Assembly (NCBI GenBank): GCA_964460485.1
Contig: CAYWRY010000018.1
Location: 1-45,986, forward strand
Origin: VGRF01 sp964460485
Lineage (GTDB): Bacteria; Myxococcota_A; UBA9160; UBA6930
Reading direction: 5' to 3'
Length of the DNA stretch: 45,986 bases
Below the pieces are notes generated by a model, which was given only the letters and a program-made list of their open reading frames with translations, searched no databases and was not told the origin of the DNA. Position numbers and translations under genes: made by a program. Positions 32,575 through 41,600 of the stretch are shown piece after piece (the stretch's first letter is position 1; each line of letters starts with the position of its first letter).

Positions 32575-33522
32575 TCACGGCTCGTCTCCGTACAAGGCCA
32601 CCACGGGAGATGCCCCGGAGCAAGCCCAGCCGCGCACCATGCCGGGGGTGTTGAAGCGTGCGAGCGCTGCACCCTCGCGGCCGACGGCTACGCAGCCGCC
32701 CGTGCCCCCGAGCGCGGCGATTCGCGCGAGGGCGTGCTCGCATGCGGCGGCCAGCGAGAGGCCGGCGAGGCGGATCGCAGCGTCCACCTCGTGCGCGAAG
32801 GCGGCGCGGACGAATGCCTCGCCATGGCCGGTCGCCGAGACTGCGCAGGTCGTGTCGTCGGCCCAGGTGCCAGCGCCCGGAATGGGCGAGTCGCCGATGC
32901 GACCGGGCCGCTGATTGGTCATGCCGCCCGTGGAGGTGGCGGCCGCCAGGTGACCCTCGGCGTCGCGGGCGACGGCACCGACGGTTCCGAGCGCCCCGGG
33001 CTCGTCGCGGTCCAGACTCAAGCGACCGCTCGCCTGAGCGCTCGCGAGCTCGGCGCGGCGCTCGGGTGTGATGAGCGCAGCGGGATCCGCGAGAGCGAGC
33101 CCGGCCTCCCGCGCGAAGCGTTCGGCGCCCTCACCCGCCAGCAGGACGTGGCGCCCCTCGTCGAGCACTCGGCGCGCGAGCGCGATGGGGTTGCGCACGC
33201 GCTGCACGCACGCCACCGCGCCCACGATCCGCCGCGCGCCGCCCATCAGCGCCGCGTCCATCTCGACGGCCCCGTCACTCGTGAGTGCGGAGCCGCGCCC
33301 CGCGTTGAAGTTGGGATCGTCCTCGAGCGCCGTCACGACTTGCTGTACGACGTCGAGCGCAGGCTCACCGCGGGCGAGTCTCGCGAGCCCCTCGCGGAGG
33401 AGCGCTGCGACCGCGCCCCGCAGCTCGGCATCATGCGCTCGCGAAAGCCGCTCGCGCAGGATGCGCCCTGCGCCGCCGTGGATCGCAAGGGCGGGACGAC
33501 GATCTGCCGGTCGCTCCGACAT
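32575..33522 (-). CDS. Isoaspartyl peptidase/L-asparaginase (Ntn hydrolase)
   Basis: A 315-residue precursor that self-cleaves before its nucleophile threonine to give alpha and beta subunits. T180 in GALGTVGAVARD is that residue, nearly the same position as T179 in E. coli IaaA. The substrate-binding motifs NFNAGRGSAL, VEMDAALMGG, GRIGDSPIPGAGTWAD and ATGHGEAF are all present. It removes beta-aspartyl dipeptides formed by protein ageing. There is no signal peptide. It is the last gene of a minus-strand group, 88 bases after the small periplasmic protein gene. Confidence 0.94.
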   Translation of the reverse strand: MSERPADRRPALAIHGGAGRILRERLSRAHDAELRGAVAALLREGLARLARGEPALDVVQQVVTALEDDPNFNAGRGSALTSDGAVEMDAALMGGARRIVGAVACVQRVRNPIALARRVLDEGRHVLLAGEGAERFAREAGLALADPAALITPERRAELASAQASGRLSLDRDEPGALGTVGAVARDAEGHLAAATSTGGMTNQRPGRIGDSPIPGAGTWADDTTCAVSATGHGEAFVRAAFAHEVDAAIRLAGLSLAAACEHALARIAALGGTGGCVAVGREGAALARFNTPGMVRGWACSGASPVVALYGDEP

Positions 33523-33610
33523 CCTCGTGCGAGCCTTCCCGAGCTGGCTGCCCGCCGCGCCGCTGCGCGATCGAATGGGTCCGCGCGGCTCTCAGGCGGG
33601 CGCGCTTCCG

Positions 33611-34147
33611 CTACCGCACCCGCTTCACCGACGTCCGGCGACCTCCGCCGTCGCGGCGCGCGTAGTATCCGCCGAAGACGCCGGTCTCGATCACGACCCG
33701 GTCCCCGGCGCGCAACGCGAAGGCCTCGGCCTCTCGCTGCCGCCACACCTGTCCGTTCCGTAGCGTGAACTCGACCGTCTGGTCGCCCGTGCGGCGCACG
33801 CCCACGACATCCGCGGTGATCTCCGAGGGCGGCTCTTCCGCGCCGTAGGCCTCGCGCAGCACCCGATCCTCACGCTCGGTCGAGCGCCCGAACCCGCGCT
33901 CGCGTAGCGCTGCGCGGTCGCTCTCGGCCTCGGCCGTCGCGCCGGCTGGAGACGACGACGCCCGAGGCGGCAGCGGGGCCGCCTCGGGCGTCAACTCAGT
34001 CGTCGCGCGATCGACCACGCGGTCGTAGCAGGCGAGCCGCTCCGTCGCGGATTCGATCTTGCGACAGGTCAGGAGAGTCTCCGGCGACTCCCCTGCCGCT
34101 GAGAGAGGGAGCAGCAGCAAGAGCCACGCTCCCTCCCTCAGCCTCAT
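33611..34147 (-). CDS. Small periplasmic protein with CYD motif
   Basis: A 178-residue protein with an N-terminal signal peptide (GAWLLLLLPLSAAGES). The next segment, LLTCRKIESATERLACYDRV, is a pattern shared by many short proteobacterial periplasmic proteins of unknown role, and its two cysteines probably form a disulfide. The C-terminal part (VVGVRRTGDQTVEFTLRNG to AGDRVVIETGVFGGYYAR) reads as a small beta barrel. It starts 5 bases after the TonB receptor stop, so it is likely co-transcribed with it. Its base composition looks like the genome average, unlike the receptor. Confidence 0.7.
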   Translation of the reverse strand: MRLREGAWLLLLLPLSAAGESPETLLTCRKIESATERLACYDRVVDRATTELTPEAAPLPPRASSSPAGATAEAESDRAALRERGFGRSTEREDRVLREAYGAEEPPSEITADVVGVRRTGDQTVEFTLRNGQVWRQREAEAFALRAGDRVVIETGVFGGYYARRDGGGRRTSVKRVR

Positions 34148-34152
34148 TGGGA

Positions 34153-37100
34153 TCAGAACTTCTTCGTCAGCGAGAGCGTCAGCGTGCGCCCGATCGTGTC
34201 ATAGGCGCCGGGGTAGGTGTTCCCGCTGTTCTGCGTGGTCGTGCCCGCCTCCTGACCCACGATCGGCGGATCCTCATCGAACACGTTCTCGATGCCCACC
34301 TGGACCTCGAGGCCGCCGAGCAAGCCGGTCTCACTCGGCGTCCAGCCGACCACGAAGTCGAGGTAGTGCGTGTTGTTGATGGTGCAGAACGGCTTGATGC
34401 AGGCGTCCAACACCCCATCGCCGTCGGTATCCAGCGACGAGTCGCCCTCGGTGTCGCTGATGTATCGCCAGCGTGCGCGCATGAGGAAGTCGCCGATGTA
34501 CCAGGTCGCGCTCAGCGTCGTGCGCAATGTCGGGTTCGGCGGATCACAGATCGATCCGAACGTCCCCGCGCACTTGTTCAGGCGCGAGATCGAGGACGAC
34601 CGGTAGTCGTACTGCAGCACGTGGGTCCCGACGAAGTCGAAATCGACGTGACCCGCATTGCCGAGGTCGAGGTCGTACTGCACGCCGAAGTCGACGCCGG
34701 ATACCTCGAGGGTCGAGATGTTCTGCTCGGTTTCGAAGATGCCCGCCTCGGGGCCGCCAACGAGACCGCCGGTCAGCGGATTCCGCTGAATCAGGTTGCA
34801 GAGCGCATTCACCGCAGGGTCGTAGCAGGCTGCCAGGACGTCCGAGGCGAGGACGCTGGAGATCGCCTCGTCGATGTCCACGCGGTACCAGTCGACCGTG
34901 AGCGTCAAGCCTTCGAGCCACGGCGCTTGGTAGACGCCGCCCACAGTGAGGGTGTGGGACGTCTCCTCACCGAGGTCTGGGTTTCCACCGAGGTAGATGT
35001 TGATCTGTCCGGCGATCACATCCGGCACCGCGGTCGCGTACAGCCCGCCGCCGATCGGCGTGAAGGCTGTTGCCGGGGCCCCGTCCGCAACGCACTGGTC
35101 GCGCACGAACTGAGTCACGGGATCGGGGACGCCCCCGTTCTGCTCCGCGAAGCCCGCGCAAGGATCGCCCGCCGCGTTGTCGAGGCCCGGCGTGACCGGG
35201 AAGAACAGCTCGAAGATGTTCGGCGCGCGCACCGCCTCCTGGTAGTTCACGCGAAGCCTCAAACCGTCGAGGAACTCGCCAGGCGCGTAGTCGCCGCCGA
35301 CGCGCCAAGCGCTCACGCCACCGGCCGTCGAGTAGTCGGCGTACCGGTAGGCGCCCTCGAACTTCAGCGACTCCAGGAAGGGCCGGTTTTCGAGCAGTGG
35401 GACGATCGTCTCGAAGAAGACCTCCTTCACGTTGTACTCGCCGGAGACCGGCGACGTGGATCCGAAGCCGATGCTGCAATCCGGCGTGCTGTAGCAGTCG
35501 TCGGGGAACGACTCCGACTTCTGCTGCCGCCACTCCGCGCCGAAAGCGACTTCGATCGGGCTGGCCCCCGGCACCTTCACGGTCTCGCCGAGGTTGCCCG
35601 AGACGGACGCCGTGGCGACGTCCATCGTCGTGTAGATCTCCTCGTTGATCTGCAGCGCGATGTAGGAAGCCGTGGCCGAACTCAGGCTGCCATCCCCGAA
35701 GAGACTGCCGACCACGCAACCTGCGGCGGCCCCAGAGAAACAGGTACCGCCCTCGACGGCGCCCGGGTTGAAGAACGGGCTGCTCGACGTGAGCACGTCC
35801 TGCACTCGCTCGCCCGCCAAGTCATTCTCGAACACGCGCGACAGCTCGGTCCGGCCGTGCTGGATCGAGACGTCGTAGTCCCAGCCGTCCAAGAAGGGGA
35901 TGTCGCCCTTGACACCGACCAGCACCTGATAGGCCTGGGTGCGATTTCGCGTGATCCGGGGGCCGATCTCGATCGTACGGCGACCGAAGCCGACCGATGC
36001 GACATCGCCGGCACCGACACTCCCATCCCCATTCGAATCGAAGCTCGCGTCGAAGACGCCGTCGCCGTCGCGGTCGAAGATCACCAGCTGCGCCTGCGGG
36101 GTCAGGTAGATGCTGTCGAACGGGATGTCGAACGTGGAGAAGAACGTTCCGGACGGTGCGATGACCGTGTCGACTTGCTGCTGCGAGTAATGGCCTTCCG
36201 CGTAGGCAGTCAGCCACTCCGTGAGGTCGTAGTGCCCGAGGAAGCTCGCCTGGTAGCGCTCCTGAGGCACCCGCAGCAGGTTGAAGGGGTTGAAGTTGAA
36301 GCGCCGCGAGCCGCGAGGCTGGAGGTCGCCGTTGGCGGATGCGAAGCCGACGAAGGTCTGCGGGCCAAAACTCCCGCCTGGACCTCGGCAGCTGGGAATG
36401 CAGAGGATGTTGCCGTTGGTGTCCGTCGACGAGCCGCCAAAGCCTCCGCTGGCGGTCGTGATCGCGCGCTCGGAGAACCAGCGATTGCCCTGGCTCACGG
36501 GCTCGCGATCGGTCCAGCCGGCGAACAGCGTCGCGTTGCCGCGCTCATCGGCAAAGTTCCCGCCCAGCGTGACCGTGAAGTTCTTGGTGGTCTCGCCCCC
36601 ACGCAGGGCGTTGTCGTAGTTGAAGTCCACCTGGACGCCCTCGAAGTCGTCCTTCAGCACGAAGTTCACGACGCCCGCAATCGCGTCCGAGCCGTAGACC
36701 GCCGAGGCTCCGCCGGTGACGATGTCGACGCGCTCGATCAGCGGAGTGGGGATGTTGTTCAGATCGACGATGCCCTCGCTGTCGTACCCGATCATGCGCT
36801 TCCCGTTGACCAGCACGAGCGTGCGCTCGTCGTCGAGATTGCGCAGGTTGACGGTCGCAACGCCGGGATTTCCGTTGTTCACGCCGGTCGTGATGCCCGG
36901 CAGTGCCTGCGGCATCTCGCGCAGCACGTCCTCGACGCTCACAGTCGTCGTCAAGCTGAGCTCCGTCGAATCGACTACGGAGACCGGGCTGCTCGCCACG
37001 AGATCTGCGCGCTTGATGCGCGAACCCGTGACGATGATCTCTTCGGCTTCGTCCGCCGGCGTGGCCGCGGCCGGAGCTGGCTGACCTTGCTGCGTGTCTT

Positions 37101-37170
37101 GGGCGAAAGCCGCCAAGCTTCCGGCAAGAACGAGCGCCGCAACGGCGACGCTGGAGGTGTGTCGCTTCAC
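34153..37170 (-). CDS. TonB-dependent outer membrane receptor
   Basis: A 1,005-residue receptor. Signal peptide (AALVLAGSLAAFAQ), TonB-box region EEIIVTGSRI near residue 43, plug domain to about 170 (VEDVLREMPQAL, LVLVNGKRMIG, ERVDIVTGGASAVYGSDAIA), then a 22-strand-type barrel ending in LTLSLTKKF with terminal Phe. This Oar-unlike, long-loop subtype is common in alpha- and gammaproteobacteria for peptide, glycan or other complex ligands; the ligand is unknown. Barrel loops hold DxDxDG motifs (residues 366-389 and 914-922). GC content is visibly lower than in the neighbours. The start is GTG with AGGGGA eight bases upstream. Confidence 0.93.
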   Translation of the reverse strand: MKRHTSSVAVAALVLAGSLAAFAQDTQQGQPAPAAATPADEAEEIIVTGSRIKRADLVASSPVSVVDSTELSLTTTVSVEDVLREMPQALPGITTGVNNGNPGVATVNLRNLDDERTLVLVNGKRMIGYDSEGIVDLNNIPTPLIERVDIVTGGASAVYGSDAIAGVVNFVLKDDFEGVQVDFNYDNALRGGETTKNFTVTLGGNFADERGNATLFAGWTDREPVSQGNRWFSERAITTASGGFGGSSTDTNGNILCIPSCRGPGGSFGPQTFVGFASANGDLQPRGSRRFNFNPFNLLRVPQERYQASFLGHYDLTEWLTAYAEGHYSQQQVDTVIAPSGTFFSTFDIPFDSIYLTPQAQLVIFDRDGDGVFDASFDSNGDGSVGAGDVASVGFGRRTIEIGPRITRNRTQAYQVLVGVKGDIPFLDGWDYDVSIQHGRTELSRVFENDLAGERVQDVLTSSSPFFNPGAVEGGTCFSGAAAGCVVGSLFGDGSLSSATASYIALQINEEIYTTMDVATASVSGNLGETVKVPGASPIEVAFGAEWRQQKSESFPDDCYSTPDCSIGFGSTSPVSGEYNVKEVFFETIVPLLENRPFLESLKFEGAYRYADYSTAGGVSAWRVGGDYAPGEFLDGLRLRVNYQEAVRAPNIFELFFPVTPGLDNAAGDPCAGFAEQNGGVPDPVTQFVRDQCVADGAPATAFTPIGGGLYATAVPDVIAGQINIYLGGNPDLGEETSHTLTVGGVYQAPWLEGLTLTVDWYRVDIDEAISSVLASDVLAACYDPAVNALCNLIQRNPLTGGLVGGPEAGIFETEQNISTLEVSGVDFGVQYDLDLGNAGHVDFDFVGTHVLQYDYRSSSISRLNKCAGTFGSICDPPNPTLRTTLSATWYIGDFLMRARWRYISDTEGDSSLDTDGDGVLDACIKPFCTINNTHYLDFVVGWTPSETGLLGGLEVQVGIENVFDEDPPIVGQEAGTTTQNSGNTYPGAYDTIGRTLTLSLTKKF

Positions 37171-37291
37171 TTGGGAAGTCCCCTAGAAACGCGCAGCCGG
37201 AATGGCCGCGTTGGCGCGCACACTGCCATCAGGGGGTCCGGTTTTCCAGCAGTTTTTCAGTGGGGCGGGGGAGTTGCGAACGACTCTCAGT

Positions 37292-37308
37292 CACCCGTCA
37301 AACGGGTG
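37292..37308. repeat. Stem-loop upstream of the TonB receptor gene
   Basis: CACCCGT and ACGGGTG form a perfect 7-bp stem with a 3-base loop, 122 bases upstream of the receptor start and 76 bases from the 3' end of tRNA-Gly. The 213-base gap 37171-37383 also has an A/T-rich patch (TGAAAAACTGC then TGGAAAACCGG on the minus strand). No convincing -35/-10 pair was found. Confidence 0.4.
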
Positions 37309-37355
37309 TTGGGCGCCGAAAGCCACGAATCCGAACTACCGCGAGGCGTCGCGAC

Positions 37356-37370
37356 CCTGCCGATGGCAGG
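37356..37370. repeat. Short hairpin just after tRNA-Gly
   Basis: CCTGCC and GGCAGG flank a 3-base loop, 14 bases downstream of the encoded CCA end of the tRNA on the minus strand. It could help end or process the tRNA transcript. There is no T-run, so an intrinsic terminator is not demonstrated. Confidence 0.35.
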
Positions 37371-37383
37371 AAGCGCGCAGGTC

Positions 37384-37459
37384 TGGAGCGCGAGACGGGA
37401 ATCGAACCCGCGACACTCGGCTTGGGAAGCCGATGCTCTACCAGCTGAGCTACTCGCGC
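37384..37459 (-). tRNA. tRNA-Gly (anticodon CCC), CCA encoded
   Basis: A complete cloverleaf can be folded by hand on the minus strand. The acceptor stem is GCGCGAG with CTCGCGC (7 perfect pairs), the D stem GCTC/GAGC, and the anticodon stem TCGGC/GCCGA around loop TTCCCAA, so the anticodon is CCC and it reads glycine codon GGG. The T arm is GCGGG-TTCGATT-CCCGT with one G-U pair. The discriminator T is followed by CCA in the genome. It stands alone between the ATPase gene and the TonB receptor. Confidence 0.97.
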
Positions 37460-37468
37460 GCGGAGAGC

Positions 37469-37497
37469 ATGGTGGCGCGCGGCCGGGGACGCCGCAA
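37469..37497 (-). promoter_or_regulatory. Weak candidate promoter of tRNA-Gly
   Basis: On the minus strand TTGCGG (37492-37497) and CACCAT (37469-37474) are 17 bases apart, and the -10 ends 9 bases before the first tRNA base, as expected for a tRNA promoter. Each hexamer matches the consensus only partly. Confidence 0.3.
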
Positions 37498-37514
37498 TCG
37501 GCGGGGGCCCGGCG

Positions 37515-38651
37515 TCATTCGTCCACGATGTCGGCGAACAGGTCCTCGAGCTCGCCGGTGTCGTCGATGCGAAACTCCCTGCCCGGCTCGGCGGCGGCGA
37601 AGTCGGTCGTGTCGTCGAGGCTGCGCGCTGCGCCGAGGATCACGGTGTTCGCGGCGGCGCCGCGGCGGCCGGTCGGCTCTGCGACCACCTCCCCCAGTTC
37701 TAGATCGTTGTCGCCGTCGCTCGGCATGGGCTGAACGGCCGCGAGAGGCGCCTCGCGTCGCCGCGCCGTCGCGGCCGGCATCGGCGCGGCGCGCTCGACG
37801 CGGGGGACTTGCTCGCCGCTGGCGCTCGCCTGCGGCTCCAGCACCGCGTCCACGTCCGCGGTCGCGCGCTCGACGTCCGCGGCGGTCGCGCTCACGCGCC
37901 CGCTCTCGTGGGCCGCGTAGAGGGCCCCGTCGGCGATCGCGTTGATGCGGCGCGGCAGGCCGCCGCATGCCTTGGTGAGCATGGAGATCGCGCTCGACTC
38001 GAAGATGGCCGGGTTGCCGCCCGCAGCGCGGATCCGGTGATGGACGTAGCCAACAACTTCCTTGAGCTGGATCGGCTGGAGGGCGACCCGCAGGTCGAGC
38101 CGGTCGCGCAGCGCGGGCTCGGCCCCGACCGCGTCGCCCAACGCCGGCGACCCGACCAGGATCACCGTGACGAGCCGCTTCTCCTCGTACTCGAGATTCA
38201 GGAGGCCGCGCAGCTCCGCGAGGATCCCGCGCTCCGCGAGCACCTGGGCTTCGTCGATGATGAGCACCGAGCTCCGGCCGTCCTCCCGCACGATCGCGAG
38301 CTGCTCGTAGACCTGAGCCAGCACGCCGGCGAGATCCGCCGCCGGCGCCTCGACGCCGAGCTGCTGCGCCCAGCGGGTGAGCAGCCAGCGCAGATCCGTG
38401 ACGCCTGGCACCGCCACCAGCATGCTGGCCTCGAAGACCTCCTCCTCGAGCACGTGCAGCAGGTGGCGCACGAGCATCGTCTTGCCGACGCCGCCGCGGC
38501 CGGTGACGACGCAAAGCCCCTTCGCCTGCATGGCGGCGCGGTGAAGGCGCTGCGTGGCGGCGGCGAAGCCCGCGCTCTCGAAGTACCAGAGGAGCTGCGG
38601 GTCGCAGCCGAACGGGTCGCGGTCCAATCCGAAGGTGGCGAGATGCTCCAC
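37515..38651 (-). CDS. ExeA/GspA-type AAA ATPase
   Basis: A 378-residue ATPase. The ExeA-type start FGLDRDPFGCDPQLLWYFES is followed by Walker A VTGRGGVGKTML (residues 49-60), Walker B VLIIDEAQ (129-136), sensor region ILVGSPALGD and the ExeA-type lid GGLPRRINAIADGAL. After residue 270 the tail is Ala/Pro/Glu-rich and ends in acidic residues (LEDLFADIVDE). Relatives energise envelope-spanning assembly (type II secretion GspA, MSHA pilus MshM, exosortase-locus ATPases). It starts with GTG 15 bases after the large TPR gene, so the two are probably one unit. There is no peptidoglycan-binding domain. Confidence 0.87.
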   Translation of the reverse strand: MEHLATFGLDRDPFGCDPQLLWYFESAGFAAATQRLHRAAMQAKGLCVVTGRGGVGKTMLVRHLLHVLEEEVFEASMLVAVPGVTDLRWLLTRWAQQLGVEAPAADLAGVLAQVYEQLAIVREDGRSSVLIIDEAQVLAERGILAELRGLLNLEYEEKRLVTVILVGSPALGDAVGAEPALRDRLDLRVALQPIQLKEVVGYVHHRIRAAGGNPAIFESSAISMLTKACGGLPRRINAIADGALYAAHESGRVSATAADVERATADVDAVLEPQASASGEQVPRVERAAPMPAATARRREAPLAAVQPMPSDGDNDLELGEVVAEPTGRRGAAANTVILGAARSLDDTTDFAAAEPGREFRIDDTGELEDLFADIVDE

Positions 38652-38666
38652 GGCTGACTCCAGTCC

Positions 38667-41600
38667 CTAGACGAAAGAGATTTTCCGCTTGCGGCGCGCC
38701 GGCCCTGCGGCCGGAGCGCCAGCGCTCGGCGGCGTCGCCGGCGCGGCGGGCTCAGGCGGTGTGATGGCCGCCTTCCGCGACCGCGCGGGCGCGGCCGGAG
38801 GCGCGGGCGGCGCCGCCGGGGGCGGCTCCACCTCGTCCTCCGAGGCGATCTCCCCGTTGGGCTCCTCGGCCTCCGCCAGTGCGTCGGCCTGCCGCTCCGG
38901 CGCGAGCGCCGGCTCCGCGGGCGAGTCTTCGGAGATCAGCTCGTCGAACGTCTCGTAGCGCGAGTCCGGCGGGGGCTCCGCGGCTGCTCGCGCGTCCTCT
39001 TCGAGGAGGTCGTCGAACGACTCGAAGGCCTCCCCTCCGGCGCGCGGGATCAGCGGTGCGGCGTCCGCCTCGGCGATCAGGCGATCCACGTCACCGAAGC
39101 CCGGCGCGAGGCGCTTCACGGTCTCGTACTCGGCCCGCGCGCGGCGGCGATCCCCGCAGGCGAGGTGCGCGCGGCCGAGATCGATCCGCAGGGCGGCCTC
39201 CTGCTCGGCGGGCAGCGCGCCGCCCGCGAGCGCCTCCGACAGATGCGAGACCGCGTCGCTCCCTCGACCCAGCTCGAGCGCACAGGCGGCCATCAGGTGG
39301 AGGCAACCGAGCCTTCGCGCCGGTGCGCCGAGCGCGAGGCGGAGCTCGCCGATGGCATCCTCGTGGAGGCCCATTTCCTTGTAGGCGATGCCGAGGTCGT
39401 AATGCGCCTCGAAGTCGCCCTCGCCCATCTCGCGCTTCACCCCGGCCTTGAAGGCGGCGAACACCTCCTCGAATCCGTCGCCGTCCCGCGCGCGCGATGC
39501 CGACGGCGCTCCAGCGTCTTCGGCCAGGGCTCCCGACAGCTCGGCAGCGAGATCGAAGTCCGCGCCGCCCAGGGCGATCGGCGCTGGCGCTGCGGGCTCG
39601 GCGCCATGCAAGGGCCGCGTCGCTGGCGCCGGCGCGGGTGTGGGCACGGCCTCGCTCGGGCGCGCGGGCGCAGCCGGGATGGTCGCCGCCTCAGGCAGGT
39701 CGGGCACGGTCTCCTCGGACGAGGTGCGCCGCACGGGCGCCGGCGCGTGCGCGTCGGGCGCATCGTCTCCGAGATCGAGCTCGACCTCGGCACTCGGCGC
39801 CGGGGCCGCAGCAGGAGCCGCCGCGGGCTTCGCGACCGCAGGGGTCGCTCGCGGCGGCGCAGTCGCCGGCTTGCGCTCGGCCTGCACTTCGCGCAGCCGC
39901 CGAGCCGCGTCCGCATGGCCCGGCAAAGCCGCGAGCACGCGCTCGTACAGCGCTCGCGCCTCCTCCCGCAGGCCCTGCTCGCGATAGAATTCCGCCTCCT
40001 CGAAGTCGGCCTGAGCGCGCTCGGCGTCCGCGCCGGAGGCCGGCCCCTCCAGCGGCGGCGGCTGCGCTTCCGCCTCGGGTTGCGGCGCACTCGCGGCGGG
40101 CGTTTCCGCGTCGTTCGACTCGAAGCTGAACTCCGCCTCGTCGTCCGTCGGCACCGTCTCGGTGGATTCGGGTGGGCCGTCGCGCTCTTCGTCGGCGAAA
40201 TCGCTCGACACGTCGATCTCGATCCCGGAGAAGTCGTCGCCGCTGGCCACGCCCTCGGAGGCGGGCTCCCTCGCAGGGGGCTCCGTCATCGGCTCGTCGA
40301 CGCCGGCGTCGATCTCGACGTCTCCCTGGTCGCTCGCCGGCTCGGGAGCCGGCTTGGGCGGTGCTGCCGCCAGCGCGCCCGCCGCCTTGGCGTCGAGCGG
40401 CCGAAGCAGCGAGCGCACGCGCTCGACGCCCTCGGCGTCGCCGGCGTCCGCGTAGGCTGCGCCCGCTCGCGCGAGCGCCGAGCTCGCGTGCTGGCGGTTC
40501 CCCATGGACGTGAGCGCCTCGCCGAGCTTCTCGAGGGCGGGCGCGCTACCGGGCGCGACGCGCAGCGCCGCGCGCAGCGTGTCGATCGCGCGCTCGTGCT
40601 TGCCGTAGCGCATGAACACGCTCGCCTCCGCGAGCAGCTGGTCCACGTCCGCGTCGGGGTCCACGTCGAACTGGGATTCGTCCGCCGCGGGCTCTGCAGC
40701 CGCCGACTCCGCTCGCCCGGCGGCTCCGCTGTCGTCGAGCTCGAAGTCGGCGCTCTCGTCTTCCGCCGCAACGCTCGGCGCCGGCTGGGTGGCGACGGCG
40801 CTCGTCTCGTCGTTCAGCTCCAGCTCCCCCTCGGCTGGCAGTCCGAGCGAGGCATCGAGATCGGGATCGATCTCGAGATCGGCGGGATCCGACTCGAGCA
40901 CCGGAGGCTCGGAAGCGCCGCCGTCGAAGGAGCCCTCGCGCGTCCCGTAGCGCTGCATCAACGCGCGCGCGCGATCCTCTTCGCCGCGCGCGCGGAACTT
41001 CTCCGCGAGCTTGCGGAACACGTCCGCGGCCTCGTCGGCGCGGCCGGCGCGCTCGAGCGCGGTACCGGCCAGCTCGAGCCCCTCGAGGTCGTCGGGCGCA
41101 GCGGCGAGCAGGCTGCGCGCGGCCTTCTCGGCCTTTGCGCTCACGCCCACTTCGATCGCGGCGCGGGCGAGGGCGCGCAGGGTCTCGAGCCGCGTCGGCG
41201 CCAGCTCGAGCGCGCGCTCGAGCACCTTGATCTGCTCTTCGCCGTTGTTCTGGCGGGCGAGCTCGCGCACCACCTCGTCGTACTCGGCGAGCGCCTCCTC
41301 CGGCTTGCCCTCCGCCCGCAACAGGTCGGCGACCTTCAGGCGGCTGGCGGTGTTGGTGGGATCGAGCGCCGCCATGCGGCGCAGCAGGGAGAGCGCCTGC
41401 CCCTTGTCGCCCGCGCGATGCGCGCCGTCCGCGGCGAGCTGCATCGCCTTCATCGCCTCGGACGTGAGACCCATGCGCTGATACAGCTCGCCGAGCTGTG
41501 CGTTCACCTCGAAGCGCTTCTCGTCGAGCTTCGTGATCTGCTTGTAGAGGGCGACCGCCTTGGCGTCGAAGCCCTCGTTCGTGAACTGCTGGGCCACGCG

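Noticed and set aside
33523..37459. Integrated element bounded by a duplicated tRNA-Gly 3' end.
   Set aside because: No direct repeat of the tRNA 3' half was found near the other boundary (33523-33610), and there is no integrase or transposase gene.
34147..37734. A 1,195-codon open frame on the plus strand opposite the TonB receptor.
   Set aside because: It is a mirror frame of a long GC-rich gene. Its protein is rich in Arg, Val and His with no recognisable domain, and it runs through the tRNA-Gly gene.
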